From: Acidobacteriota bacterium
GTDB lineage: Bacteria; Acidobacteriota; Blastocatellia; Pyrinomonadales; Pyrinomonadaceae
Assembly: GCA_029862725.1 (NCBI GenBank)
Contig: JAOTWT010000023.1
Span: 1 to 14,862, forward strand
Length of the DNA stretch: 14,862 bases
Direction: 5' to 3'
Positions 1 through 8,630 of the stretch are shown piece by piece (the first letter of the stretch is position 1; each line of letters begins with the position of its first letter). Below the pieces are notes generated by a model. That model did not search any database. It was not told where the DNA came from and was given only the letters and a program-made list of their open reading frames with translations. The position numbers and the translations under genes are program-made.

Positions 1-408
1 ATCAAAATTGCGCTTGGATCGGGTTTTCCCCTGGACGAAACGCTCTCGATGGAAGTCCGCGGACGCAATCTGATCGAAGGAATTCCGAAGACGATTACCA
101 TCACGGACGAAGAAGTGCGTGAAGCTCTATCAGATTCCGTGTCGACGATCGTCAACGCGGTTCGGGTCGCACTTGAAAGGACCCCGCCCGAACTTTCAGC
201 CGATATTGTGGAAAGAGGTATCGTACTAACGGGCGGAGGCGCCTTGCTTAAGAATCTCGACAAGCGTCTCATGATCGAGACCGGGCTCCCGGTCGTCGTT
301 TCGGACGACCCACTTTCTTCCGTCGTTTTGGGAACGGGCAAGATGCTTTCCGATATTGAGTTGCTGAAACGTGTGAAATGGGACAACTCCTTGATGACGG
401 GCAGTTAA
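1..408 (+). CDS. mreB: Rod shape-determining protein MreB (3' part only)
   Basis: This is the C-terminal 135 residues of the actin-like ATPase whose membrane-bound filaments position the lateral-wall synthesis machinery. The reading frame is open from base 1, so the gene starts upstream of the window; full-length MreB is about 340 residues. The fragment carries the nucleotide-binding loop LTGGGALLKNL, followed by ETGLPVVVSDDPLSSVVLGTGKML, here split as the typical MreB segments ETGLPVVV, DDPLSSVVLGTGK and the C-terminal helix. It ends at a TAA, 55 bases before mreC. It is followed by mreC, mreD, mrdA and rodA in the classic order, which confirms the assignment. No defect is visible in the part present. 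Confidence 0.97.
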   Translation: MKIALGSGFPLDETLSMEVRGRNLIEGIPKTITITDEEVREALSDSVSTIVNAVRVALERTPPELSADIVERGIVLTGGGALLKNLDKRLMIETGLPVVVSDDPLSSVVLGTGKMLSDIELLKRVKWDNSLMTGS

Positions 409-463
409 TCGTTCCATCTATGGTGCGCGGCCGCACTGCGTTTGGGACAGCTTTCGTTGATGG

Positions 464-1372
464 ATGCCGGTAGAAAGAAGCCAAAAAGAAGTCTGGAGGT
501 TGACGCCGTGGCTGATGCTTGCCTTGCTTCTCGGCAACTTCGTCTTGATGGCGTTTGACGCTCGTGCGGAAAACCGCGAACGTGTTGTCCGTGTCTGGGT
601 CCAAGCCGCCGCAAACTTTATTCAATCACCTGTAACCTATGCAAGCTCGGCGGTTACGGGCTTCTTTACATCGATCGTCAGTCTCCGTTCGGCACAAACT
701 GAGAACGACAAGCTCAAGCTGGAAATCCAGAAACTCAGCGTCGAAGTCCAAAAAAACAAGCAGATCGCCGACGAGAATATCCGGCTCAAAAACCTCCTCG
801 AATTAAAACAGCAGGACGAATACGATATTTTGACCGCCCAGATCATCGGACGCGACTCATCAGCATGGTTTGACACCGCGATAATCGACCGCGGAAGCCT
901 CGAAGGCGTCAAGCTCAATATGCCGATCGTGGTTAACGGTGGACTCGTCGGCCGGGTTACGGCGGTGAGTCCCCTCACCGCCCAGATTGATCTCATTACG
1001 CGCGACAAATCTGCACTTGGCGCGATTGTCGGTGAAATCGGACAGCCAAACGCACTCGGGGTGGTACGTGGTGAGGGGGTAAGGGAAGGCCTCAAGATGG
1101 ATTATGTCCCGGGTTATATCGAGGTCCGGAAGGGCGACATCGTATATACGACGGGGCAGGGCGGTGTTTACCCGCCGGGCCTACGGGTAGGTGTGATCAC
1201 AGAGGTCAGGACCGGATCGGCGACTGTGCCTCACCAGATCTTTATCAGGCCGAGCGCGAAGATCTCAGCGATGCAGGAGGTGGCCGTTTTGCTCTACACG
1301 GCTCCGGAAAAAGCGAAATACGAAGAGGCGTTGCCAAACGCGGTCAAGGAAGACGAAAAGGCCGGAAACTAA
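464..1372 (+). CDS. mreC: Rod shape-determining protein MreC
   Basis: MreC is the bitopic periplasmic scaffold that links MreB and MreD to PBP2 and activates the RodA-PBP2 synthase. The 302-residue product has a short cytoplasmic N-terminus, one membrane helix (about residues 14-32) and a charged, leucine-rich coiled coil (about 75-115, dimerisation). A beta-rich core follows (about 120-275) with typical segments such as IIGRDSSAWFDTAIIDRG and GLVGRVTAVSP. The last 25 residues are charged and probably disordered. The start at 464 is fixed by an in-frame TGA directly upstream (458-460). The Shine-Dalgarno is weak, as expected for a gene translated inside an operon. Length is within the family range. 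Confidence 0.96.
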   Translation: MPVERSQKEVWRLTPWLMLALLLGNFVLMAFDARAENRERVVRVWVQAAANFIQSPVTYASSAVTGFFTSIVSLRSAQTENDKLKLEIQKLSVEVQKNKQIADENIRLKNLLELKQQDEYDILTAQIIGRDSSAWFDTAIIDRGSLEGVKLNMPIVVNGGLVGRVTAVSPLTAQIDLITRDKSALGAIVGEIGQPNALGVVRGEGVREGLKMDYVPGYIEVRKGDIVYTTGQGGVYPPGLRVGVITEVRTGSATVPHQIFIRPSAKISAMQEVAVLLYTAPEKAKYEEALPNAVKEDEKAGN

Positions 1373-1395
1373 GAAGCCGGCGATTATCGCAGTAA

Positions 1396-1944
1396 ATGGA
1401 ACAGGTTAAGATAACAGTCGCACTCGTGATCGCGATCCTGCTTCAGTGGACGTTGAGGAACATCGCTGAGCCATTTGCGTATCTTGACCTGCCTTTGATA
1501 ATCGTCGTTTATGCGGCCCTCCAGAGAAATGCGATCCGGGCAATCATCTTCGGCACTATCGCCGGGATCGCCGTCGACGCATTGAGCGGCGGCCTGCTGG
1601 GTGCCAACGGCTTCTCGAAAACGCTTGTCGCTTACGCTGTTTCGGAGATCGCCAGAAGGGTCTATCTCGACAACCTTCTATTGCGGATTCCCATCATAGC
1701 GGGTGCATGTTTGCTGGACGATCTGGTGTATTACGGGATGCATAGGCTGCTTGGTCAGAGTATCGGGGCCCCGCTTCTCGAGACCATGGCCTACACGATT
1801 ATCGGGACTACGATTGCCGGAACATTCATTTACCTGTTCCTCGATAGTTTTTCGTCTCAATCGATAAAGCAGAAGCGCCGGGAGTTCTTTGCGCCGCGGA
1901 GGCAAACCCGCCGGCGCAATCCGATTCGTTTGGGCAGGAAGTAA
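1396..1944 (+). CDS. mreD: Rod shape-determining protein MreD
   Basis: MreD is the small integral membrane partner of MreC in the elongasome; its exact biochemical role is unsettled. The 182-residue product is strongly hydrophobic with about five predicted helices. The family-typical stretch GTIAGIAVDALSGGLLGANGF lies in the middle (residues about 53-73), including the D-G-LLG-G pattern common in MreD. The protein ends in a very basic tail (residues about 155-182, rich in Arg and Lys) that should sit in the cytoplasm. It lies 23 bases after mreC and 27 before mrdA. MreD is poorly conserved in sequence, so position in the operon supports the call as much as motif content does. Confidence 0.93.
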   Translation: MEQVKITVALVIAILLQWTLRNIAEPFAYLDLPLIIVVYAALQRNAIRAIIFGTIAGIAVDALSGGLLGANGFSKTLVAYAVSEIARRVYLDNLLLRIPIIAGACLLDDLVYYGMHRLLGQSIGAPLLETMAYTIIGTTIAGTFIYLFLDSFSSQSIKQKRREFFAPRRQTRRRNPIRLGRK

Positions 1945-1971
1945 AGGGAAGAATTTCAGTGTTCTAAGAAA

Positions 1972-3966
1972 ATGAAACTCCACGATTATTCACAGAATCT
2001 AGCAGCCAGGGTCAGTTCGATCCAGATAATAGGATTCGTCTTGCTGGCGATACTCGGTGTGAGGCTGTATCACTTACAGATCAACAAGGGCGAGTACTAT
2101 CGCGACCGCGCTGAAAACCAGCGTATTAGGACAATCAGGATCCCCGCTCCTCGCGGTGCGATTTTGGACCGGAACGGCATCCTTTTAGTTGATTCGCGTT
2201 CGACTTACAACGTCACGCTTAATCACGAACCGATAAAAAATATCGATGTCAGCGATCGGATCGATGAATATGCGCGCGGACTCGGTGTTGACCGGGAGTA
2301 TCTAGATGAGCGCTTCGAACTCGTCAAGAACCGTCCCGAGTACGAAACTATGGTTTTGAAGGAGAATGCGACCCTCGAGGACATCACCTGGGTCGAAACG
2401 CATTCTCTGGAGTATCCTGAACTGCGCATTCAGCTACAGCCGCAGCGTTTCTACCCTTTGGGTGAAAGCCTCGCACATGTACTTGGCTATGTCGGGGAAA
2501 TAAGCCCGAAACAACTGGAAAAGCCCGAATATCAAGAGAAGGGCTTCAGGCCCGGCGACATTATCGGAAAAGGAGGCCTTGAGCAATACTACGACGAATA
2601 TCTACGAGGAGTGCCGGGGTATAGAAAGGTAATCGTCGACAGCCGCGGAAGGGTCCAGAGCCAGATCGAATCAGTACCGCCTCAGGCAGGACAGGACCTT
2701 GTGACGACGATCGATCTTCGCATCCAGCGTGCCGCCGAACAGCAGCTCGCCAAATCTGCCACAAAACGGGGTTCGATCATTGCCCTCGACCCGCGCAACG
2801 GCGAGGTCTACGCGATGGTCTCGGCACCGTCATTCGATCCAAACGTCTTTGTCCAGGGCAGCGCGACTCCCGAGGGTAGAAAACAGATCGCCGCTTATTG
2901 GCAGAACGAGGAACGCCCGCTTTTCAACCGCGCGATTCAGGGCAGATATCCTCCAGGCTCGACCTGGAAAATACCCGAATCGGTCGCGGCCCTCAGGCAG
3001 GGTGTTGTCACCGTCACAAATTCGAATTTGGCTTGCGGCGGAGGCATCAGGATCGGAAATAAATTCACTCGCTGTATGGGAAGCCATGGCACGCCGCCGC
3101 TCAAGTATGCGATCACAAAATCATGCGACGGATATTATTACAGACTCGGCCTGAAGATGGGCATTGACGGCATGATAAAGATGGTCGAGACCTTCGAGTA
3201 TGACAAGCGAACCGGTGTCGATCTGCCAAACGAGAAGATCAGCCGGACTCCTAAATATTATCGTAAGGCAATTGAAAAAAGGTATAACGGACGCTGGGTT
3301 GACATTGAAACCGTCTTCGCATCGATTGGCCAGGTGACTGTCGATGTTACTCCGATTTCGATGCTCCGTGCTGTTTCGAGCGTCGGTGTCGGCGGGAAAC
3401 TACAAACGCCCCATTTTCTGAAGGAATTTAAGGAAATCGGTGCAGTCGGCGACCGCGCTACTTCGAATTACGTAGAAGGCAGAAAAGGATTCGGCTATAC
3501 GGCCCCGAAACTGACGACAGTAACAATGACACCAGAACAGAACAAACTCGTTTTGGACGGTATGTACGATGTGGTCAACGGGGGCGGCACTGCTACGAGT
3601 GTCTCGCTGGGACCTGAATTCCCGATCGCGGGGAAGACCGGTACCGCCCAGGTTACAGAACTTGGAAAAGACACCGGGCGGCTTAAAGATCATGCCTGGT
3701 TTGTCGGATTTGCGCCTGCCTACGCTCCGGAACTTGCGGTGATCGCGATTATTGAGAACGCTGGATTTGGCGGGTCCCATGCCGGACCCGCGGTTAAGGG
3801 TGTTTTTCAGGCGTTTAGGGATCCCTCGTCGGTGGATATGGGCGGGGAGGCTACTGAAGAAAGCGATAGTCCCAATGACGAAAATACTCGCGCGCAGCCG
3901 GATGCCGCTGCGACCGCGGGGCGGGTTCAACGACTCTCCGGTTTGATACGACGCAAAGCAGACTGA
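1972..3966 (+). CDS. mrdA: Peptidoglycan D,D-transpeptidase PBP2 (class B, MrdA)
   Basis: PBP2 cross-links new glycan strands made by RodA. The 664-residue product has a signal-anchor helix (about 16-37), an N-terminal pedestal domain beginning with RGAILDRNG (about 60-68), and a transpeptidase domain with all three active-site motifs: S330-T-W-K333 (nucleophile Ser330), S384-C-D386 and K555-T-G557. Between the first two motifs are Cys355, Cys368 and His372, followed by Cys385. This matches the region where other PBP2 proteins bind zinc (see findings). The C-terminal tail after about 620 is acidic, then basic and low in complexity. The stop overlaps the rodA start (TGATG), implying translational coupling. 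No strong Shine-Dalgarno precedes the ATG. Confidence 0.96.
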   Translation: MKLHDYSQNLAARVSSIQIIGFVLLAILGVRLYHLQINKGEYYRDRAENQRIRTIRIPAPRGAILDRNGILLVDSRSTYNVTLNHEPIKNIDVSDRIDEYARGLGVDREYLDERFELVKNRPEYETMVLKENATLEDITWVETHSLEYPELRIQLQPQRFYPLGESLAHVLGYVGEISPKQLEKPEYQEKGFRPGDIIGKGGLEQYYDEYLRGVPGYRKVIVDSRGRVQSQIESVPPQAGQDLVTTIDLRIQRAAEQQLAKSATKRGSIIALDPRNGEVYAMVSAPSFDPNVFVQGSATPEGRKQIAAYWQNEERPLFNRAIQGRYPPGSTWKIPESVAALRQGVVTVTNSNLACGGGIRIGNKFTRCMGSHGTPPLKYAITKSCDGYYYRLGLKMGIDGMIKMVETFEYDKRTGVDLPNEKISRTPKYYRKAIEKRYNGRWVDIETVFASIGQVTVDVTPISMLRAVSSVGVGGKLQTPHFLKEFKEIGAVGDRATSNYVEGRKGFGYTAPKLTTVTMTPEQNKLVLDGMYDVVNGGGTATSVSLGPEFPIAGKTGTAQVTELGKDTGRLKDHAWFVGFAPAYAPELAVIAIIENAGFGGSHAGPAVKGVFQAFRDPSSVDMGGEATEESDSPNDENTRAQPDAAATAGRVQRLSGLIRRKAD

Positions 3967-5087
3967 TGGTTGCGATTATCGAGAAAAGACAACTTAGGGA
4001 TTTCGACTGGCTTACGGCCGTGGTCGCGATGGCGATCGTCTGCTTTGGAGTCTGGCAAATCTACAACGCACAGCCAACCCAATCCTACTGGACAAAACAG
4101 ATCGTTGGTCTCGTGATTGCGATTATTGTTCTGGCTGTCGTTGCATCGACCGATTATCGACGCCTGATTGATGCGGCTCCCGTTTTTTACGCCCTGGGAC
4201 TCTTGCTCCTTGTACTGGTACTGATTCCGGGTCTTGGCGTCAAGGTAAATGGGCAACGGGCCTGGCTCGCCGTACCCTTTATCGGCCGCTTCCAACCGTC
4301 GGAATTCGTTAAGATCCCGGTCGTCCTGATGCTCGCAAAGTACTTTGGAAACCGGCGACTCGGAAATCTAAGGATTAAGGAAATCTTCTTTGGGGCCGCG
4401 ATTCTGGCGGCTCCGGTCTTCCTGATACTTCTCGAGCCGGACTCGGGCCAGGTGATCACCTATTTTCCGCTGCTGGCGGTTGTCTTGTATTTGTCGGCAG
4501 TGCGTATGAGATATGTTGCCATCGCGATCGGGTTGATGGCGATCCTTGTGCCCGCTGCATATTTCGTGGGAATCCAAACGGGAACCATCAAGGGATACCA
4601 ACGCGAGCGAATCGAAGTGATCCTGGATCCTGAAAACGCAGATCCGAGAGGATACGGCTATCATACCTTTCAGTCGATGATAACGGTTGGAAAAGGGCGG
4701 TTAACGGGAATCGAGGGGGACGGAGGCATGTCGCAGAGCGTATTGAAGTTCCTGCCTGAGCCCCACACTGATTTTATTTTTGCTGTCACCGCTGAAAACA
4801 CGGGATTTGTGGGCTGTATCTCGCTGCTGTTGGCCTACGGCCTATTGCTTTCGCGCTTGGTTGTCGGGGCCCGCGAGGCCCCGGATCGTATCGGTATGCT
4901 CGTAATTATGGCAATCGTCGGTGCGATTACGTTTCAAATATTTATGAACGTCGGCATGGTACTCGGATTTCTTCCGGTAATCGGGGTCCCATTGCCCCTT
5001 ATGAGCTCGGGGCTATCATCGATCTTGTCGACGTTTATTGCGATCGGGTTTGTGATAAGTGTTAAAATGAGGCGATTTGTAAATTAG
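3966..5087 (+). CDS. rodA: Peptidoglycan glycosyltransferase RodA (SEDS family)
   Basis: RodA polymerises lipid II into glycan strands as the partner of PBP2. The 373-residue product is a multi-pass membrane protein (about 10 helices) with the SEDS signatures VNGQRAWL, QPSEFVKI, GYHTFQSMITVGKG and LPEPHTDFIFAV. Asp269 in the last motif aligns with the essential aspartate known from RodA proteins. The protein ends with LPLMSSGLSSILSTFIAIG, where most relatives have SYGGSS. FtsW is the alternative, but the mre context and pairing with PBP2 favour RodA. The ATG overlaps the mrdA stop codon and the gene ends 11 bases before the PBP1A start. Confidence 0.95.
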   Translation: MVAIIEKRQLRDFDWLTAVVAMAIVCFGVWQIYNAQPTQSYWTKQIVGLVIAIIVLAVVASTDYRRLIDAAPVFYALGLLLLVLVLIPGLGVKVNGQRAWLAVPFIGRFQPSEFVKIPVVLMLAKYFGNRRLGNLRIKEIFFGAAILAAPVFLILLEPDSGQVITYFPLLAVVLYLSAVRMRYVAIAIGLMAILVPAAYFVGIQTGTIKGYQRERIEVILDPENADPRGYGYHTFQSMITVGKGRLTGIEGDGGMSQSVLKFLPEPHTDFIFAVTAENTGFVGCISLLLAYGLLLSRLVVGAREAPDRIGMLVIMAIVGAITFQIFMNVGMVLGFLPVIGVPLPLMSSGLSSILSTFIAIGFVISVKMRRFVN

Positions 5088-5098
5088 AGGTATTATTC

Positions 5099-7696
5099 AT
5101 GGCTAATTCCATATCCGGTCCAAAAATGACAAAGGAAGTAAGCTCGGTTAGTAACGGCCGGCGTGGCGCCTGGGCATATTTTTGGTTTCCCGTTGCGCTG
5201 ATGCTCTCGTTGGCCGCCGGCGGCATGACGGGAGTACTGGGCTCTTATTATTTGAACAATTCGAGATACGCCACCGAGGTGTCGGCACTTGCGACATACC
5301 GGCCTCCGCAGGTAACAAAAATCTATGCCGATGACGGAGAAACCGTACTCGCAGAGTTCGCGATCGAGAAAAGGATCCCGATAAAAGAAAAAGACATACC
5401 GAAAAGGGTTGAGAATGCTCTCCTCGCGATTGAGGATTACCGTTTTTATGATCACATGGGTATCGATCCCTATCGTATCATCGGTGCCGTGTTTAGGAAT
5501 GTGACGACCGGCCGAAAAGAGGGAGCTTCGACGATAACGCAGCAACTTGCGAAAAACCTTTTCCTGACCAGGGAACAGACCTATACGAGAAAGGCCAGCG
5601 AGTGGATGATGGCGCTTGAGATCGAACGTTTTTACACCAAACGCCAGATCCTTGAGATGTATATGAACTATGTCTTTCTCGGTGCCGGTTCATATGGTTT
5701 CGAGGCGGGTGCGCGGACGTATTTCGGCAAGACCCTGAAAGACCTCAATCTCGAAGAGGCCGCTCTGCTGGCCGCGATTCCCAAGTCGCCGGAATATTCG
5801 CCCACACGCAATTCAGGCAAGGCGCGGATGAGGCGGGACATTGTCCTGGACCAAATGGCCAAGTACGGCTATATAAGCAGGTCGGAGGCTGAAACGGCAA
5901 AGGCTAAACCGATTAAGCTCGCTGATTCCGCTTACTACCAGGCCCTGCCTAAGTCGACTGCCTGGGATTACCCGGTAGAGGAAATTCGAAAATATTTAGA
6001 GCAGAAATATACAACCCGTGTCGCACAGGGCGGACTTGAGGTGTTCACATCGATCAATGTCGAGGCACAAAAGATCGCGACAAGCTCGATTCGCGAAAGG
6101 CTCCGCGCGTTTGACCGAGGCCGCGGGTGGAGATCCGAATACAAGGACATATTGGTCGACGAAAACGATCAACCGCTAACTGATGAGAAGGCGAGGGAGC
6201 GGAGCCTGAAGTCCTTCAAACACGCGGACTGGTACGGCGATGAATACGCGAAAGGTGAGTATATCAAGGGCCTGGTCATGAGTACGAACAGGACGGCGGA
6301 TGTTGCCACCGTAAGATTCGGCCAGTATTCGGCAAAGGTTACGAAAGCCGATATGGGACGCGCTCCAAAGGGACCTTCTTCGGAACTCAGGCCGGGGTAT
6401 CTCGCCGAGTTCCTCGTAGAAGAGGTCGACGAGGATAACCGGACGCTGAAGGTAAAACTTTCCCAGGTACCACTAATTCAGGCGGCGATAACTACGATTA
6501 ATGCAAAGACCGGCGAAATTGTTTCAATGGTCGGCGGATACGACTACCACACGAGCAAGTTTAACAATGCGACGCAGGGACTTCGGCAGACGGGTTCATG
6601 CTACAAACCATTTGTTTACGCGGCCGCGTTAGAGCACGGCATCACCCCGGACATGCTCGTCAGCGGTGCCCCGATTCGCCGCGGCGGCTGGCAGCCGCAC
6701 AACTACAACGGGACGACCAGCCACCCTAACGTGCCGATGAAAATTGCGTTGGCGAAATCATATAATCTCGCTGCCGTGCATTTGCTCGACCAGGTGGGGG
6801 TCCAGTCTGGTGCGCAGATGGTGCGCCGCCTCGGTATCACGAACCCTATGGCGCCCAGTTTGCCGTCGGCGCTCGGAGCGAGTGAAGCTTCACTTGTCGA
6901 AATGGTCTCGGCCTACTCGACATTCCCAAACAAGGGCGTTCGCGTCCAGCCGCATCTGGTCCGCAAGGTACTCGACCGCGACGGGAAGGTTCTCGAAGAA
7001 TGGGAGAAGACCACTTATAAAGTTACGAGCGAGTATGTCGCGCTTTCGATGGTCGAAATGATGAGAGGTGTTACACGGGCCGGAGGTACGGCACCCGGTG
7101 CGAATGCGGCGGGTCATCAGTTGGCGGGGAAGACGGGGACCGTTAACGATCACACCGATGTCTGGTTTATCGGTTACACACCGACCTATGTCACCGGCGT
7201 CTGGATGGGCAACCCGCGTGCCAAGACGTCGTTGGGCAGAGGGATGACCGGCGGGGGCGGGGCGCTGCCATTTTTTAATGCTTTCATGAGCAAGTTCATG
7301 AAGGACAAGCCGCGCGATTCCTTCCCGAAGGCTCCCGGCATTCCCCAGGAAATCAGGTCATTGGTGGAACAGCGAAAACGCGAACAACTCGAGAAACTTG
7401 AAAAAGCGGAAGCAGCGGGCGTTAGGGTTGGAGGGCGTTCTCAGAGCTCATCGAATTCGAACGCGAATGTCGCAACCGATGAGAACAGCAATTCATCGAC
7501 GGCAGGAGACGACGGCAAAAAACCGCCTGCCGGTACTTCAAATCCGGCGAATCCCGGAAATAAACCGGGTGGTTCGACAACAAAACCGGCGACAACGCCG
7601 GCACCAAAGAGCACGCCTGCGAAAACGCCGGCTCCCAAGCCTTCACCAAATTCCCGGCGAGGGACTAAACGCAAGGGAAAAAAGGGAAACAATTAA
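5099..7696 (+). CDS. mrcA: Bifunctional class A penicillin-binding protein (PBP1A type)
   Basis: This 865-residue enzyme both polymerises and cross-links peptidoglycan at the outer face of the inner membrane. An N-terminal helix (about 25-50) is followed by a GT51 glycosyltransferase domain with E112-D-Y-R-F-Y-D-H (catalytic Glu112), GASTITQQLAKNLF and ERFYTKRQILEMYMN. The transpeptidase domain has S500-C-Y-K503, S554-Y-N556 and K678-T-G680. Residues about 320-430 form an inserted, likely OB-like linker. The last 100 residues are a low-complexity Ser/Asn, then Pro/Thr/Lys tail ending in a basic cluster. A GAGG Shine-Dalgarno at 5087-5090 overlaps the rodA stop, so it is probably co-translated with the Rod genes. 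A hairpin terminator follows. Confidence 0.95.
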   Translation: MANSISGPKMTKEVSSVSNGRRGAWAYFWFPVALMLSLAAGGMTGVLGSYYLNNSRYATEVSALATYRPPQVTKIYADDGETVLAEFAIEKRIPIKEKDIPKRVENALLAIEDYRFYDHMGIDPYRIIGAVFRNVTTGRKEGASTITQQLAKNLFLTREQTYTRKASEWMMALEIERFYTKRQILEMYMNYVFLGAGSYGFEAGARTYFGKTLKDLNLEEAALLAAIPKSPEYSPTRNSGKARMRRDIVLDQMAKYGYISRSEAETAKAKPIKLADSAYYQALPKSTAWDYPVEEIRKYLEQKYTTRVAQGGLEVFTSINVEAQKIATSSIRERLRAFDRGRGWRSEYKDILVDENDQPLTDEKARERSLKSFKHADWYGDEYAKGEYIKGLVMSTNRTADVATVRFGQYSAKVTKADMGRAPKGPSSELRPGYLAEFLVEEVDEDNRTLKVKLSQVPLIQAAITTINAKTGEIVSMVGGYDYHTSKFNNATQGLRQTGSCYKPFVYAAALEHGITPDMLVSGAPIRRGGWQPHNYNGTTSHPNVPMKIALAKSYNLAAVHLLDQVGVQSGAQMVRRLGITNPMAPSLPSALGASEASLVEMVSAYSTFPNKGVRVQPHLVRKVLDRDGKVLEEWEKTTYKVTSEYVALSMVEMMRGVTRAGGTAPGANAAGHQLAGKTGTVNDHTDVWFIGYTPTYVTGVWMGNPRAKTSLGRGMTGGGGALPFFNAFMSKFMKDKPRDSFPKAPGIPQEIRSLVEQRKREQLEKLEKAEAAGVRVGGRSQSSSNSNANVATDENSNSSTAGDDGKKPPAGTSNPANPGNKPGGSTTKPATTPAPKSTPAKTPAPKPSPNSRRGTKRKGKKGNN

Positions 7697-7718
7697 ACAT
7701 CCCGCTCAAAGATAAAGG

Positions 7719-7744
7719 GGCTGCCTGAAAAGGCGGCCTTTTTT
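7719..7744 (+). terminator. Rho-independent terminator of the mre/PBP operon
   Basis: An 8-bp stem (7719-7726 with 7731-7738, one G-U wobble) closes a GAAA loop and is followed by six T (7739-7744). It begins 22 bases after the PBP1A stop. Read on the - strand the wobble becomes an A-C mismatch and the T run is poorer, so it acts mainly on the + strand. It may still weakly serve the convergent gene ending at 7755. Confidence 0.88.
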
Positions 7745-7754
7745 GCGCCATTTA

Positions 7755-8621
7755 TCAATAATTCAGCATTTCGCCCTGTTCGGAAAACACCACAGCGCTT
7801 GGGAACGAATCCAGGATGTCGCGAATGGTCTTTGACTGACCGGTGGGTGGTACGTGGATGGCGACGACGGTCTTCGCCTTCAGTTCTTTGTTCAGGATGG
7901 CACGTCCGTCCTTGGACAGAAGGAACCAGTACGGAACGAAGGCGACATCAATCACCTCGTTTTCGAGCCCGAACGAACCGAAGTTTTCGGTAAAAATATC
8001 TGCGTCGCCGATATGAAGCAGTTTTTTGCCGTCGATCTCGATGAGGTGACCGAAGTTCTGGATATCACGGTAGGCGGGCAGTTTCGAGTTGGCGTGCAGG
8101 AGGCCCAGAAAACGAACCTTGAGTCCTTCGCCTTCATAGACTGCGGATTTCTTCCACTCGTGCTTGATCCGTATGAACTGCGAAGGGCTGGAGGCTTTTC
8201 GACCGGTCGAACCGGCAAGTTCGTCCCGGGCTTTGAGAACCTCGTCGATGACCTGGTCCGACGAAACGAGCGTTGCACTGCTGTTGTTCATCAGATGCAT
8301 TGCGATTGATTCGGCATTGAAGTGGTCTCCATGGTTATGCGACACGAGTATCAAATTGAACCGGTTGTAAGGGTAACGCGAGCTTTCGATTTTTGAGAGT
8401 ATGTCTTCAGGCGTGAACGCATATTCGGGTTTATAACGGCGGTGGATTGCGTCGAGCAGAATATGGTTCGAACCGGAATCAATCGATATACCCTCGTTAG
8501 CGATATACTTGATCGTTAGACCGTCTTGCACCGTCCCGGGACCGAAATCACCCCTGTCTGCCTGCCCACAAACCGTTGTAACCAGGAGCAGCAGAATGAT
8601 GGAAAGTCTTAGCATTGACAT
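7755..8621 (-). CDS. Exported MBL-fold metallo-hydrolase (UlaG/YtkL-like)
   Basis: This is a metallo-beta-lactamase-fold protein of 288 residues with an N-terminal signal peptide (about 1-20, possible cleavage after VCGQA). The metal-binding motif H95-N-H97-G-D99-H100 is intact. Further likely ligands are His176 or His192, Asp206 in HIGDAD, and His256 in AIHVPP. The layout resembles UlaG/YtkL-type hydrolases that act on phosphoesters or lactones rather than true beta-lactamases; the substrate cannot be read from sequence. The start is supported by an AGGA-type Shine-Dalgarno that overlaps the stop of the upstream gene only 9 bases away, so the two are very likely co-translated. Acting in the periplasm is inferred from the signal peptide. 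Confidence 0.85.
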   Translation of the reverse strand: MSMLRLSIILLLLVTTVCGQADRGDFGPGTVQDGLTIKYIANEGISIDSGSNHILLDAIHRRYKPEYAFTPEDILSKIESSRYPYNRFNLILVSHNHGDHFNAESIAMHLMNNSSATLVSSDQVIDEVLKARDELAGSTGRKASSPSQFIRIKHEWKKSAVYEGEGLKVRFLGLLHANSKLPAYRDIQNFGHLIEIDGKKLLHIGDADIFTENFGSFGLENEVIDVAFVPYWFLLSKDGRAILNKELKAKTVVAIHVPPTGQSKTIRDILDSFPSAVVFSEQGEMLNY

Positions 8622-8630
8622 ATTTGATTC

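Noticed and set aside
3770..3791. Perfect 8-bp hairpin inside mrdA
   Set aside because: It lies in the conserved GGSHAGPA coding segment, has no T run and is explained by codon choice.
4865..4883. Perfect 7-bp GC hairpin inside rodA
   Set aside because: It is inside the coding sequence, without a T run; probably chance in GC-rich codons.
5093..5545. A 150-residue - frame opposite the PBP1A start
   Set aside because: It is a shadow of a clearly conserved gene on the other strand.
8562..8571. Lipobox in the MBL-fold protein (TTVC)
   Set aside because: The residues before the Cys do not fit the lipobox well (Val directly before Cys); a normal signal peptide fits better.
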